Shown here piece by piece: positions 6,734-16,200 of a stretch of 64,000 nucleotides of DNA. The position numbers and the translations under genes are program-made. This stretch comes from Secundilactobacillus angelensis (GTDB taxonomy: Bacteria; Bacillota; Bacilli; Lactobacillales; Lactobacillaceae): positions 1 through 64,000 of the forward strand of contig NZ_JAAXLJ010000003.1 in the NCBI RefSeq assembly GCF_012641075.1, read 5' to 3'. The notes under the pieces were generated by a model that worked only from the letters and a program-made list of their open reading frames with translations, had not been told where the DNA came from and ran no database searches. The number at the start of each line of letters is the position of its first letter. Positions within the stretch are counted from its first letter, which is position 1.

Positions 6734-7908
6734 TGCCAATATTTAATCCAATTAAAAATCTAATGTCAGTACCTGGTCAATCGGTAACTACGGATGATAT
6801 GGAGATTCTTAATTTTGATCAGCCGTTGTTAAGCCACGAAGGTTATGTATCGATGCATGAGGCGTTAAAAAATTCTGATTTGTACTCGACTATCTCGACC
6901 ATCAGTGGCGATTTAGCCACTATGAAACTGATTGCGGATAAACCACAAGTACAGTCGTTTCTGGATTCACCAAGTGCGACTACGAACGGTCATGCTTTCT
7001 GGCAGGCCATGTATACCCAAATGTTGATCAGTGGTAATGCCTTTGCCTATATCTGGCGGAATCGAAATGGCATGATCTCACGGCTGGAATATTTGCGACC
7101 CTCACAGGTTGATACGTTTTTATTGGCGGATGGCTCCGGATTAGTTTATACGATTACGTTTGATGAACCGGAAGAAGGCGTTCTGCAGTATGAACCACAG
7201 GGGAACGTTATTCATTTGAGATTACTCAGCACTAGTGGCGGCATGATTGGCTACAGTCCACTTGAAGCACTAACGGCTGAGTTAAATATCAAAGACCAGT
7301 CAAACAAATTAACGTTAGCTGCATTAGCTAAGTCAATCATTAACCCGGGCGTTTTGAAGGTTACAAACGGAAGCAAATTAAGCGCCGATATGAAGGCTGC
7401 CCGCTCATCTCAATTTATGAAACAGGTATCGAAGTCCAATGGTGGGCCAATTGTGATTGATGATCTGGAAGATTACAGCCCATTGGAAATTAAAGCGGAT
7501 GTGTCTAAATTGTTAGCGCAAACTGACTGGACATCGAAGCAGATTGCTAAGGTATATGGTATTCCCGATTCGTACTTGAACGGGCAAGGTGATCAGCAGT
7601 CTTCAATCGTCATGATTGAAGGAATGTATGCGAATGCTTTAAACCGATATGTTCAGCCAATTATTAGCGAACTTGATTCGAAGTTCTGGGCGCACATCAG
7701 CGCCAACATGCAACCAGCCATTGACGCTAACGGTGATACTTACGCTGGCAGTATCGGCAATCTGAAATCAGCCGGCATTGTGGATACTTCACAAGCTCTC
7801 TGGCTCTTAAAACAGGCCGGTTATATTCCAGAGAATATTCCGGAAGCTATGCCAGTCATTCCACCGAAAGGAGGTGATAACAATGACGAAAGTAGTGATC
7901 CCGATTAA
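6733..7908 (+). CDS. Portal protein (HK97 family)
   Basis: 391 residues, family-typical. It forms the dodecameric DNA channel at the capsid vertex. Recognisable stretches: G-N-A-F-A-Y-I-W-R (about residue 97), R-L-E-Y-L-R-P-S-Q-V, I-H-L-R (stem region), and I-A-K-V-Y-G-I-P-D-S-Y-L before the C-terminal helices. A GGAGGTGATAACTA spacer precedes the ATG. The C-terminus overlaps the protease gene by 26 bases, in line with the fixed portal-protease-capsid order. Confidence 0.93.
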   Translation: MPIFNPIKNLMSVPGQSVTTDDMEILNFDQPLLSHEGYVSMHEALKNSDLYSTISTISGDLATMKLIADKPQVQSFLDSPSATTNGHAFWQAMYTQMLISGNAFAYIWRNRNGMISRLEYLRPSQVDTFLLADGSGLVYTITFDEPEEGVLQYEPQGNVIHLRLLSTSGGMIGYSPLEALTAELNIKDQSNKLTLAALAKSIINPGVLKVTNGSKLSADMKAARSSQFMKQVSKSNGGPIVIDDLEDYSPLEIKADVSKLLAQTDWTSKQIAKVYGIPDSYLNGQGDQQSSIVMIEGMYANALNRYVQPIISELDSKFWAHISANMQPAIDANGDTYAGSIGNLKSAGIVDTSQALWLLKQAGYIPENIPEAMPVIPPKGGDNNDESSDPD

Positions 7909-8632
7909 AGGAAATATTATTTCAGACGAAGATGCAGATGTTTATGATTATTTCGGTATCACAGGCTATACCAGCCCTAAGAAAATCAGTACATCATTAG
8001 CTAATGCTGAAGATGGTGATGATGTAGAACTTCAGGTAGCTTCTAACGGTGGTGATGTGTTTGCTGCTAGTGAAATTTATACCGCATTGAAATCTTCTAA
8101 GTTGCCAGTTAAGGCATCAATCCAAGGGTTAGCTGCTTCTGCTGCTTCTGTGGTAGCAATGGCAGCTGATACGGTTGAGATGTCACCCACAGCTCAGATG
8201 ATGATCCACAAAGCCTGGTCAGTATCACAGGGCAACGCGGATGCTATGCAGCATGAAGCCAGTGTACTTAGCAGTATTGATGACTCAATCGTGAATGCTT
8301 ATGAAGCAAAGACTGGTATGGATAAAGGCAAGTTGCTTAATTTGATGAGTGATGAGACTTGGATGGGTGCTGCAGATGCTGTGAAACTAGGGTTTGCCGA
8401 CGCCATCATGAAGTTTAATGACGACGATGATGATGACGACGGCGGAGGTGATCCAGAAGATTCTAAGTTACAAGCTTTTGCTAGTTTTGGCACGGTCATT
8501 CCGCATGACTCAATTGAGAAAATGCGGAATTTGATGGTGCTGGAACAAAAACAGGAACAACAAAATACGAAAGAAAATAGCCAGTCTAGCTTGATGAAAG
8601 CTAAGCTGGCTATTTTGAATGGAGGAAAATAA
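7883..8632 (+). CDS. ClpP-like head maturation protease
   Basis: About 250 residues. S14-type serine protease that removes the capsid delta domain and scaffold. The serine lies in G-L-A-A-S-A-A-S near residue 87 and the histidine in M-M-I-H-K-A-W near 108. An odd poly-Asp run followed by Gly residues (about residues 178-190) links the protease core to a helical tail. GGAGGTG at 7870 selects ATG 7883 rather than the in-frame GTG 7874. It lies between portal and capsid, as in other HK97-type heads. Confidence 0.92.
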   Translation: MTKVVIPIKGNIISDEDADVYDYFGITGYTSPKKISTSLANAEDGDDVELQVASNGGDVFAASEIYTALKSSKLPVKASIQGLAASAASVVAMAADTVEMSPTAQMMIHKAWSVSQGNADAMQHEASVLSSIDDSIVNAYEAKTGMDKGKLLNLMSDETWMGAADAVKLGFADAIMKFNDDDDDDDGGGDPEDSKLQAFASFGTVIPHDSIEKMRNLMVLEQKQEQQNTKENSQSSLMKAKLAILNGGK

Positions 8633-8634
8633 AC

Positions 8635-9873
8635 ATGGAATTTATCAAAAACGTAAATGCGCTTAACGATGCGCTCATTGGCAAAGGCCAAGAAGTGTCT
8701 GACTTAGACGCCAAAATTAATGCGGCGGTGTTAGATGACAGTTTCGACGCTGACAGTTTTAAAGCTTTAAAAGCAAAGCGTGATTCAGCCGCTGCACAAC
8801 GGGATGCAATCAAGGACCAACTCGAAGAAGAACGGGCTAACCAAGTTGCTGCCAGTTTAAACAATGGCAAACCTAACAAGTTGACTGATAACGAAAAATC
8901 AGTAGAAGACCAATTTTTAACTAACTTAAAGGGCATGATGACTGGTAATGCCAAGATCATGAACGAAGTTACCTCATCCACTGATGCCGATGGTCATGCA
9001 ATTGGCTTAACCATTCCACAAGACTTGCAAACAGCTATTCACACATTGGTACGTCAATATGCCAGTTTACAACCATACGTTAACGTTGAAAGTACCTCAA
9101 TGTCTTCTGGCTCACGGGTTTATGAAAAATGGACGGATGTTACTCCTTTAGCTGATCTTGATGATGAAACCGCCACAATTGGTGATAACGATGATCCAAA
9201 CTTAGCTTTGGTCAAGTACGTTATCCATCGTTATGCCGGTATTACTACGATCACCGACACTTTGCTAAAAGATACGGCTGAAAACTTATTAGCTTGGTTG
9301 ACTAGCTGGATTTCTAAGAAAGTCGTTGTTACTCGTAACAAGGCTATCTTAGGTGCTTTGGATAAGGCTACCATTACCTCTACGATTACTACGTTTGATG
9401 ATGTTAAAGACTTAGTACTGACTAAGCTTGATCCAGCAATTAAGACTACGGCGTTCTTTATCACGAACACATCTGGTTTTGCTAAGTTGGCTAAGGTTAA
9501 AAATGCCATGGGTGGTTATTTATTAGGACGTGATCCATCACAACCAGATGTTCGCACAATTGAAGGTAAACCAGTAATTGAAATTGCTGATCGTTGGTTA
9601 GCTAATGATGCTGATGGTAACATGCCTTTGTTCTTCGGTGATTACAAGCAATACGCAACCTTATTTGACCGTGAGCAAATGAGCCTGTTATCTACAAATA
9701 TCGGTGGCGGTGCGTTTGAAAACGATTCAACGAAAATTCGGGTTATTGACCGCTTTGATGTTGAAATCACTGATAACGAAGCAATCGTAAAGGCTACCTT
9801 TAAGAATATTGCTGATCAACCAGGTAACTTAGTGGCTGCATCTGCTACAACTACCACTCCAGCGTCAAAATAA
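8635..9873 (+). CDS. Major capsid protein (HK97 fold), short form
   Basis: 412 residues. The first 100 or so are charged and helical (Ala/Asp/Lys-rich, the delta scaffold domain); the shell domain follows from about V-T-S-S-T-D-A-D-G. Near the end are G-K-P-V-I-E-I-A-D and L-F-F-G-D-Y-K-Q-Y, typical of HK97-like coats. RBS GGAGG is at 8621. The frame ends with a Ser/Thr/Ala-rich tail and AAA-TAA. In the -1 frame after that stop an Ig-like domain continues without interruption (next entry), so a longer frameshifted form is likely. Confidence 0.94.
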   Translation: MEFIKNVNALNDALIGKGQEVSDLDAKINAAVLDDSFDADSFKALKAKRDSAAAQRDAIKDQLEEERANQVAASLNNGKPNKLTDNEKSVEDQFLTNLKGMMTGNAKIMNEVTSSTDADGHAIGLTIPQDLQTAIHTLVRQYASLQPYVNVESTSMSSGSRVYEKWTDVTPLADLDDETATIGDNDDPNLALVKYVIHRYAGITTITDTLLKDTAENLLAWLTSWISKKVVVTRNKAILGALDKATITSTITTFDDVKDLVLTKLDPAIKTTAFFITNTSGFAKLAKVKNAMGGYLLGRDPSQPDVRTIEGKPVIEIADRWLANDADGNMPLFFGDYKQYATLFDREQMSLLSTNIGGGAFENDSTKIRVIDRFDVEITDNEAIVKATFKNIADQPGNLVAASATTTTPASK

Positions 9874-10208
9874 GCGCCCCGAACGGCGCAACGACGACCG
9901 TTAATGCTGATGGAAGCGTAACGATCAAATGGAACGCCGTAGACGGGGCTAAGTCATATGTATTGCATTATGGCAACCCTGGTCAAACGACTGGTGACGC
10001 TAAGTTTATGGAATACACGACTGACACTAGCTACACTCTATCAGCCGACAAGGTTCCAGCTCATAAAGCTGGTGACAAGATTTACTTCTACGTGCAAGCC
10101 TTTGACGATTTAGGCCAAGGTGACACAACTGAAGCTCAGGCTCAATATCTGAATGCAGGTGAATTCTTAGGCTCTGACTGGTCTAAAGTTGCCAGTGCCA
10201 CATTTTAA
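9870..10208 (+). CDS. Ig/FN3-like capsid decoration domain reached by -1 frameshift
   Basis: From 9870 to the stop at 10206-10208 the -1 frame relative to the capsid gene is open for 112 codons and reads as one FN3-like beta-sandwich: S-V-T-I-K-W-N-A-V-D-G-A-K-S-Y at the start and Y-F-Y-V-Q-A-F-D in the F-strand region. It has no start codon with a ribosome site before its beta strands begin; the first usable start (TTG 9963) is inside the domain. Slippage of tRNA-Lys on AAAA before TAA would fuse it to the capsid protein (about 524 residues). A GCGCC/GGCGC hairpin (9874-9889) follows the slip site. Confidence 0.75.
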   Translation: MSAPNGATTTVNADGSVTIKWNAVDGAKSYVLHYGNPGQTTGDAKFMEYTTDTSYTLSADKVPAHKAGDKIYFYVQAFDDLGQGDTTEAQAQYLNAGEFLGSDWSKVASATF

Positions 10209-10221
10209 AGGGGTGATTTAA

Positions 10222-10548
10222 ATGACGGTTAATTTAATCACCCTCAAGACCTCATTGAGAATCGACGATGATGACCTTGACGATGATGCATTGTTGACCG
10301 GTTATTTAAATGCGGCTAACACATATATCTTAAATGCCACTGGGCTGTCTGCCGAGCAATCGAAACAGGCTGATATTGCTGACTTGTTTGATACCGCTGT
10401 GATGGCACTGGCAAGTGGGTACTATACTGCGCGAGCCAATCGTTCGTTAGTCCAACTGTACGAAGTTGATTTACCAGTAAATTCAATTATCGGCCAGCTT
10501 CGCGGTGTAGTGGCAAGCTTGGAAGCCGGTGAGACGGATGGCGATTAG
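10222..10548 (+). CDS. Head-tail connector (gp6-like adaptor)
   Basis: 108 residues, phage gp6-like connector family. The pattern is typical: an N-terminal L-K-T-S-L-R-I-D-D-D with acidic run, repeated Leu/Tyr helices (L-N-A-A-N-T-Y-I) and a C-terminal S-L-V-Q-L-Y-E ... I-G-Q-L-R segment. It binds under the portal as the first ring of the neck. GGGGTGATTTAA precedes the ATG. It overlaps the head-closure gene. Confidence 0.85.
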   Translation: MTVNLITLKTSLRIDDDDLDDDALLTGYLNAANTYILNATGLSAEQSKQADIADLFDTAVMALASGYYTARANRSLVQLYEVDLPVNSIIGQLRGVVASLEAGETDGD

Positions 10549-10882
10549 TCCTTACAGTTTTAACCGGCGGGTTCAATTTGGTACCGCTAAATCACTAGTT
10601 AACAAAAAGACTGGTGGAACGGTGCCAACATTTGTACCGGAGTTTAAACGCTATTGTGCGATTCGAACCCGGACACTTAATCAGCAGTATCTGGCGATTC
10701 AAAATGATATGAAGGATTCCATCGTGGTGGTAATTAGGCATACACCAAAAGTCAATGAAAGCCTACTAGCTAAATTAGGTGATAAGGTCTATCAGATTAT
10801 TGATATCTCACCAGATGAGTCAAACAATATGAATACTTTTGACTTGATTACTATGACTGTGGCTGAGAAAGTAGGCGGTTAA
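10538..10882 (+). CDS. Head closure protein (head-tail joining)
   Basis: About 114 residues, of the phage_H_T_join family (SPP1 gp16-like). The start pattern S-P-Y-S-F-N-R-R-V-Q-F-G and the closing Y-Q-I-I-D-I-S-P-D-E-S are diagnostic. It plugs the connector after packaging. The ATG at 10538 is preferred (GGTGAG 10527) over GTG 10529; the gene overlaps its neighbour by 11 bases. Confidence 0.82.
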   Translation: MAISPYSFNRRVQFGTAKSLVNKKTGGTVPTFVPEFKRYCAIRTRTLNQQYLAIQNDMKDSIVVVIRHTPKVNESLLAKLGDKVYQIIDISPDESNNMNTFDLITMTVAEKVGG

Positions 10883-10883
10883 T

Positions 10884-11294
10884 ATGGCTGAATTGGATCA
10901 AGCTCTTCAGGACTGGTTGCGACAAGTAAAATCCGCTACTGATTTGAGCTTTAAAGACAAGTCAGCCATCACATCGGCGGGTGCCCAAGTCTTTAAGAAG
11001 AAACTTGAAGAAACCACACGGCGGATGCATTATTCCCACCGAAGAGCAGCAGGTTATGAACACATGGATGATTCGATTGAACAGCGTGATCGTAACGTTG
11101 ACGGTAAGCTGGATGGATCCTCAACTGTGGGATTTCAAGGCGACAAAGCACGGATTGCTCGATATCTCAATGATGGTACCAAGTACATCACAGCTGATCA
11201 CTTTGTTGAGACCACCCGTGAGGAATCCAAGAATGATGTGTTTGCCGCAGAAAAGTCGGCATACGAAGAATTGATGAAGAAACGAGGCGGCTAA
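10884..11294 (+). CDS. HK97 gp10-like tail completion protein
   Basis: 136 residues. The pattern matches the HK97-gp10 family: an N-terminal helix, a basic middle with K-K-L-E-E-T-T, and the closing A-R-I-A-R-Y-L-N-D-G-T-K-Y-I-T-A-D-H-F-V followed by a charged helix. The family joins neck to tail. It lies between head closure and the tail terminator, the normal order. Confidence 0.82.
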   Translation: MAELDQALQDWLRQVKSATDLSFKDKSAITSAGAQVFKKKLEETTRRMHYSHRRAAGYEHMDDSIEQRDRNVDGKLDGSSTVGFQGDKARIARYLNDGTKYITADHFVETTREESKNDVFAAEKSAYEELMKKRGG

Positions 11295-11295
11295 A

Positions 11296-11670
11296 ATGTT
11301 AGCGACCTTTGAAGCAGAACAACTGATTGACTCTCAATCATACGAGGGGATTGACCGGATATTTACTGGTTCGATCCCTGAAGAAGCAAAACCGGATGCA
11401 AACTCGACAGATATTTTAATCACTGAGTCGGCTGGCGATATGCCGGAAGACTACGGAAATGATGATTTTGTAAATCTAAACAGAGCAGTGGAAGTGCAGA
11501 TTTTCTATTCGGTAAATACTGATTTTGATATTTCAGAGTTTGAAATTGCACTGATGCACCTGTTCTCACACAACGGCTGGCGAGTTGAGACTTCCCGGCC
11601 ACACACTCAAGACCCCGACACCAACCAGGTGACGAAGGTCTTTTATTTTGCACAACTCAAATATATATAG
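11296..11670 (+). CDS. Tail terminator-like protein (DUF806)
   Basis: 124 residues, of the DUF806 type found at this position in lactobacillar and lactococcal siphophages. It has an acidic N-terminal half and the closing V-T-K-V-F-Y-F-A-Q-L-K-Y strand. The position just before the tail-tube gene suggests the tail terminator that caps tube growth. It starts one base after the gp10-like gene. Confidence 0.75.
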   Translation: MLATFEAEQLIDSQSYEGIDRIFTGSIPEEAKPDANSTDILITESAGDMPEDYGNDDFVNLNRAVEVQIFYSVNTDFDISEFEIALMHLFSHNGWRVETSRPHTQDPDTNQVTKVFYFAQLKYI

Positions 11671-11682
11671 GAGGTCATACAC

Positions 11683-12342
11683 ATGGCTGTAGTAGGTTTA
11701 AAAATGATTAAAGCCGCCCTTTTGGACGACACAGGAAAGATTTTATCGGGTGAAGACGGTCTGTCTACTGATGGTCTTTACTCAATTGATGAAAAGGACA
11801 TGGGTTCGAAAACAGCGAACATTACTGGTCTTGAAGGAACCTTAACGAAGGTATCCGGTAACAACAAGGTTATGGATGCTTACGTTGGACCAGCTGCTCC
11901 CTCGGTGGCTTTGGATATCAACAACTTGGCATTTGATGTCGCTCAAAAAATGCTTGGTAATGTCAGCGATGGCACAGGCGGCTATTTGTTTGCTGGTTCA
12001 AAACCTCACGTTGCTCTATTGATTGAAACCCAAACGTTGGATCGTAAAAACTCGATTTACTTTGGCTTTGCCAACGGTAATATGACGGCAGCTTCGCAAA
12101 ACGTTGCTACTGATACTGATACTGCCCAAACTCGTGAAGATGATGCGCTCACTTACACAGCTCTGGCACCAGTTGATGGCAAGACATTTGTTAATGCTAA
12201 CGGTGATGTGCAATTAGTTAAACGTTACTTTACCGGTGATGAAGGTTTTGATGAAGCAACCATGCTGGCTGAAGTCTTTGGTGGATATGCAGCTGGAACA
12301 ACGGGTACAACAGGGACTGGTGCAACTGACTCGGGAAAATAA
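11683..12342 (+). CDS. Major tail tube protein, short form
   Basis: 219 residues, of the phi13/TP901-type major tail protein family. Characteristic are the opening G-L-K-M-I-K-A-A, S-I-D-E-K-D-M-G-S-K-T-A-N-I and the central V-A-L-L-I-E-T-Q repeat-like strand. RBS GGAGG is at 11671. The last residues form a Gly/Thr linker and the gene ends AAA-TAA, as does the capsid gene. An Ig-like domain in the -1 frame follows. Confidence 0.9.
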   Translation: MAVVGLKMIKAALLDDTGKILSGEDGLSTDGLYSIDEKDMGSKTANITGLEGTLTKVSGNNKVMDAYVGPAAPSVALDINNLAFDVAQKMLGNVSDGTGGYLFAGSKPHVALLIETQTLDRKNSIYFGFANGNMTAASQNVATDTDTAQTREDDALTYTALAPVDGKTFVNANGDVQLVKRYFTGDEGFDEATMLAEVFGGYAAGTTGTTGTGATDSGK

Positions 12343-12611
12343 CAACGCCGGCTAATGTCAGTGTTACGGGTGTCACCTTAGACAACCCAACACTCTCTGT
12401 TGGTACCGGCGCTACCGGTCAATTGAAAGCTACTGTTGCACCAACCAATGCTACGGACAAAACAGTTACTTGGTCATCAAGTGATGACACAGTAGCCACT
12501 GTGGATACAACTGGTAAAGTCACTGGGGTTAAAGCGGGGACTGCAACGATTACAGCAACTGCTAGCGGTAAGACCGCAACGAGTGCCGTAACGGTTACAG
12601 AGGCCGCTTAG
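12339..12611 (+). CDS. Big_2 Ig-like tail-tube extension reached by -1 frameshift
   Basis: 90 codons open in the -1 frame from 12339, overlapping the tail-tube stop, to TAG 12609. It reads as one complete Big_2 domain: V-T-L-D-N-P-T-L-S-V-G, then L-K-A-T-V-A-P-T-N-A, V-T-W-S-S-S-D and V-D-T-T-G-K-V-T-G-V-K-A-G-T-A-T-I-T-A. There is no ribosome site or start codon before its first strand. Slippage at A-AAA-TAA would give a tube protein of about 309 residues with surface Ig domains. CGCCGG (12346) and CCGGCG (12406) are inverted and could pair downstream of the slip site. Confidence 0.78.
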   Translation: MTTPANVSVTGVTLDNPTLSVGTGATGQLKATVAPTNATDKTVTWSSSDDTVATVDTTGKVTGVKAGTATITATASGKTATSAVTVTEAA

Positions 12612-12626
12612 TAGAGGAGATATCAC

Positions 12627-13061
12627 ATGAGTTTTAAATTTGCAGCTAAAGAAATTGGATTAAATCGGGCAACGGAAGTTAAATACTCTCAGAAAAACGT
12701 GCGCAGAATGTACGCTTGGCAACTTGAACAGGCTAAGGTACAGGACATGGATACTCAAATCAGTACTGCTGTAGACAACGGTGAAGATGTGGATAGTTTA
12801 ATTCGCAAGCAGTATCAAATGAACATTGATTTTATGGATCACACCAGAGCATTTATGAACGATGTTTTGAAGCTGACTGCTAAACAGCTGGAAAAGTTTG
12901 ACGATATGGAAGTCACAGAAGCGACTAATCTTGCAGTTCGACTCTCAATGCGCTTGATGGGGATGTCAGACAAACAAGTGACTGCTGCCATGGAAGCAAA
13001 TTCCGAGGATGAGGACGATACTTCAAAAAAATCAGCACCGGAGAGCGAGTCTTCGAACTAA
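12627..13061 (+). CDS. Tail assembly chaperone (gpG)
   Basis: 144 residues. It sits between the tube and tape-measure genes, the fixed position of the gpG chaperone that coats the tape measure during tail assembly. The protein is helical and acidic at the end (E-D-E-D-D-T-S-K-K). Near its 3' end a run of seven A (13025-13031) lies in frame as A-AAA-AAA, the classical -1 slippery heptamer. RBS GAGGAGA precedes ATG. Confidence 0.88.
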   Translation: MSFKFAAKEIGLNRATEVKYSQKNVRRMYAWQLEQAKVQDMDTQISTAVDNGEDVDSLIRKQYQMNIDFMDHTRAFMNDVLKLTAKQLEKFDDMEVTEATNLAVRLSMRLMGMSDKQVTAAMEANSEDEDDTSKKSAPESESSN

Positions 13062-13222
13062 AAAACTTAGTGGCTGATATGGACCTTGCCGAAAAACAGG
13101 CTTTAGTGTATCTGCATTGGGATATGGATACTTATGAAAACTCGGATTATTACCATCTCAGCGAGATCCTTTCTGCCAAAGAAGCCAAAGATCGCCCGGT
13201 AGATCCAATGACTTTACTGTAG
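13025..13222 (+). CDS. Frameshift extension of the tail chaperone (gpGT)
   Basis: After the A7 slip site the -1 frame continues for 63 codons (I-S-T-G-E-R-V-F-E-L-K-N ... M-T-L-L) to TAG at 13220-13222. It overlaps the gpG stop and has no start of its own. The fusion protein gpGT, about 198 residues, is made in a small ratio to gpG in nearly all siphophages and links the chaperone to tail tube and tape measure. The T segment here has the typical L-H-W-D-M and Y-Y-H-L-S-E-I motifs. Confidence 0.85.
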   Translation, partial: KKISTGERVFELKNLVADMDLAEKQALVYLHWDMDTYENSDYYHLSEILSAKEAKDRPVDPMTLL

Positions 13223-13241
13223 AAAGGAGGAAAAAATGTAG

Positions 13242-16200
13242 ATGGCAAATACAATTAGCGCTACTATGGCCACACAAATTGCGTTGGACACTGTTGGCGC
13301 GACAAAGAGTTTAAGAAGCTTAACTCTGGCAGTGAACGCAACTAATAATGCCTGGCGTGCGCAAGAATCTAGTCTACGGTCAGCTGGTGAGTATCTGCAG
13401 GCAGCTGAAGCCCGTTACAAAGGCTTAGGTTCAACGATTGATGCTCAGAAAAATAAGATCACTGAGTTAAAGAGTAAACAGTCCGATTTGAACGTTGAAA
13501 CCAAGGACGGTGCAACTCAGTATCTTAAGTATCAAGACCAGATTTCCAAGGCTCAGTCAAAGCTGGACGGCTTAACCGCTCAGCAAAACAAAGCTAAACA
13601 GGCGGTTGATTTACAAAAGTCTGGTGTGATCGAGCTTAATAATCAGCTACGCAACTCCGAAAATGTAACTAACTCATATGTCCAAAGGCTTAAAGCTGAG
13701 GGCGATGAGATGGGCGCACTCAAGACTAAGCGGGATTCTTTAGTCAGTCAGCAATCCAAGATGAGTGAAAGCTATCGGGCTGAAACTCGACTGCTGGAAG
13801 ATCTAAAAAATGCTGAGAATCAAGACGGTGATGCGATTGCTAAGCAGACTATCCGAGTCAACAACTTGGGTACCAAGATGGCGGAGACTAAAACCAAGAT
13901 TGGCGAGTTAAACACCGAGATGAAGACCGGCCCCAATATTTCTTGGGGTCAACGGCTGAAGAATAATCTGCTTGGTGTGGATGAAGCTACTGACAAAACG
14001 AATAAGCACATGGGTATCCTGAAAGGTACGATGATTGGTTCGTTTGTCGGGAATGCCGTGTATAGCGGTATTTCAAGAATTGGTTCAGGCTTACTTTCTG
14101 CCGCTAAAAATGGCTTGGAACTTGCTGAACAGGGCGAACAGACCGAACGTGTTTGGAAAGACATGGGGGTTAATTCTAAAGGGATTGAGATCCTGTCTGG
14201 TAGCATGGTTAAACTGCGGAACGAGTCTGGTTACTCTGCTGGAACGATTAAGCAATTGCAGAAATCCCTTTACGGGGTGACTGGCAGTGCTAAAGATACC
14301 AGTAAAGTAACCACGGCTTTAGTTGCTATGGGCGTTGCTTCCGGTACGACTGAAGAAAAGGTCGGCGGTTTGGCTAGGTCTATGAGTCGGATGTTTACAT
14401 CTGATAAAGTAACCACCACACAACTAGCCAGAGTTGAAACACAAATTCCTAAGCTGGGAAGTGCTCTTGCTAAAGCGGCTGGTGTAAGTCAGTCCGCTTT
14501 TAATAAGATGGTTTCCAGTGGCAAGATTTCTGGTAAAGAATTCCAAGATTTAATTGAGAAAGTCTCTAAACAGTCACCAGAGATGTTCAAGAATTTTGGC
14601 AAAACTGGTGAAGGGGCTATGGCTCAGATCAAGGGTCAATGGACCAGTTTAAAGTCTAATATGATGGCACCATTAGTCACCGTTAAAGGCTCTGGACTGG
14701 TTGACCTAGAAAAAGCCATGGCTTCTAAAGAGATGACTCAGGCTTCTAAAGATATTGGCAAAGGCTTAGCTGGTATGGCTAAGTCACTCGCCAGCTTTGT
14801 GGATTACGGAGCTAGACATTCTAAGGACATTTTAGGAATTGCTAGCGCAATTGGTGCAATCACCAAAGCACTGTTAATCGGTGCTTGGAAAACTGCCTCC
14901 ACAATCATTATGGATTTTGGCAAGGCGTTTGGAGTGTTCTCAAAGAATTCCAAAGCTGCTAAAGACCCACTACAGGCTGTTGATAATGGCTTAACTGGAT
15001 TAGCTAAACATCAAGGCGCAATTAAAGCCATCGGCAGTACGCTGGTTGGCTTATTTGTTGGTTCTAAAGTGCTTGGCGGTATGGCTGCCATGACGAAAGG
15101 TATCTACGGTTTTTCGGCAGGACTAAAGACGGTTCATGCTGCCAAAACGATGGCAGATTTGAAGAACTTGGATAAGCTATCTCCCATGGCTAAGAAGCTT
15201 GGCTCAATCAAAATTGGTGCTAAGTGGGTAGGCGGCAAAGCTGTCTCAGCAGCTAAACTATCATTTAAAGGTCTCTCTAAAGTTGGTTCGGCAATTAAGA
15301 TAAGCGCTCAATGGTTAGGTGGTAAGGCGGTTGCAGCTGGCAAACTCGCTATCGGTGGACTTGCTAAAGCTGGCCGTGGCGTTGGCAAAGCGTTGGTATG
15401 GACAGCTAAGATTGGCTGGAAAGGTGCACAGCTAGCGTTCAGCGGCATCATCAGAGGTATTGCTTTAGTTGGAACGGCATTTAAAGCCCTAGGTGCAGTG
15501 ATGATTGCCAATCCGTTTATTGCGATCACGGCTGCAGTTGTAGCAGTTGGCGTGGCTTTCTACGAGCTGTATAAACACTCGAAGAAATTCCGTCAATTCG
15601 TTAACGGCATGGTCAAGACAGCGGCGAACTTTGCTGAGTCGATTGGAAAATGGTTCAGCAAAGCCTGGTCAGGCATCACCAAAGGATTGTCTAAGGCATG
15701 GAAGTCCGTTTCGCGAACCTTTTCTAAAGGCTGGAAAGGTCTTCAAAAAGGTGCTTCATCCGGCGTTAAAAAGGTTGGTAAGGCCTGGAACAGTATGAAA
15801 TCCGTTGTAGGCAAGGCTACCTCGAAAGTTTGGAAATCAGTTCAGAAAACAAATTCTAAGCAATGGAAGAACTACGCTAAGTGGACTAAGTCGGGCATTA
15901 AAACGGCTGGGAAAGCTTGGAATAGCTTGAGAACAACTGTGTCTAAAACTACCTCTCGTCTGTGGAAGGCTACCAAGAAAGCGACCTCTAAAGGCTGGAA
16001 GACCATGTCAAAAACTACTAAGTCGTTTGCTAAACGAGTTAGTGATAATTGGGATGACATGCGAGACAACACGTATCAGTCGATCCGTGGCATGATGAAA
16101 GAAAATCCGAAGATCATGAAGAATGGTCATAAGACCATGCAGAACGCGACTAAGACGTGGAAAGACTTTACTTCTGGAAAATGGAGCGATCTTAGGAAGG

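Noticed and set aside
8419-8452. Asp-repeat tract in the head protease as a phase-variable repeat
   Set aside because: GAT/GAC codons are mixed rather than a perfect repeat, and the linker is unlikely to be a switch.
10981-11274. 97-codon plus-strand frame inside the gp10-like gene
   Set aside because: Out-of-frame shadow; the other frame gives a clear gp10-like protein.
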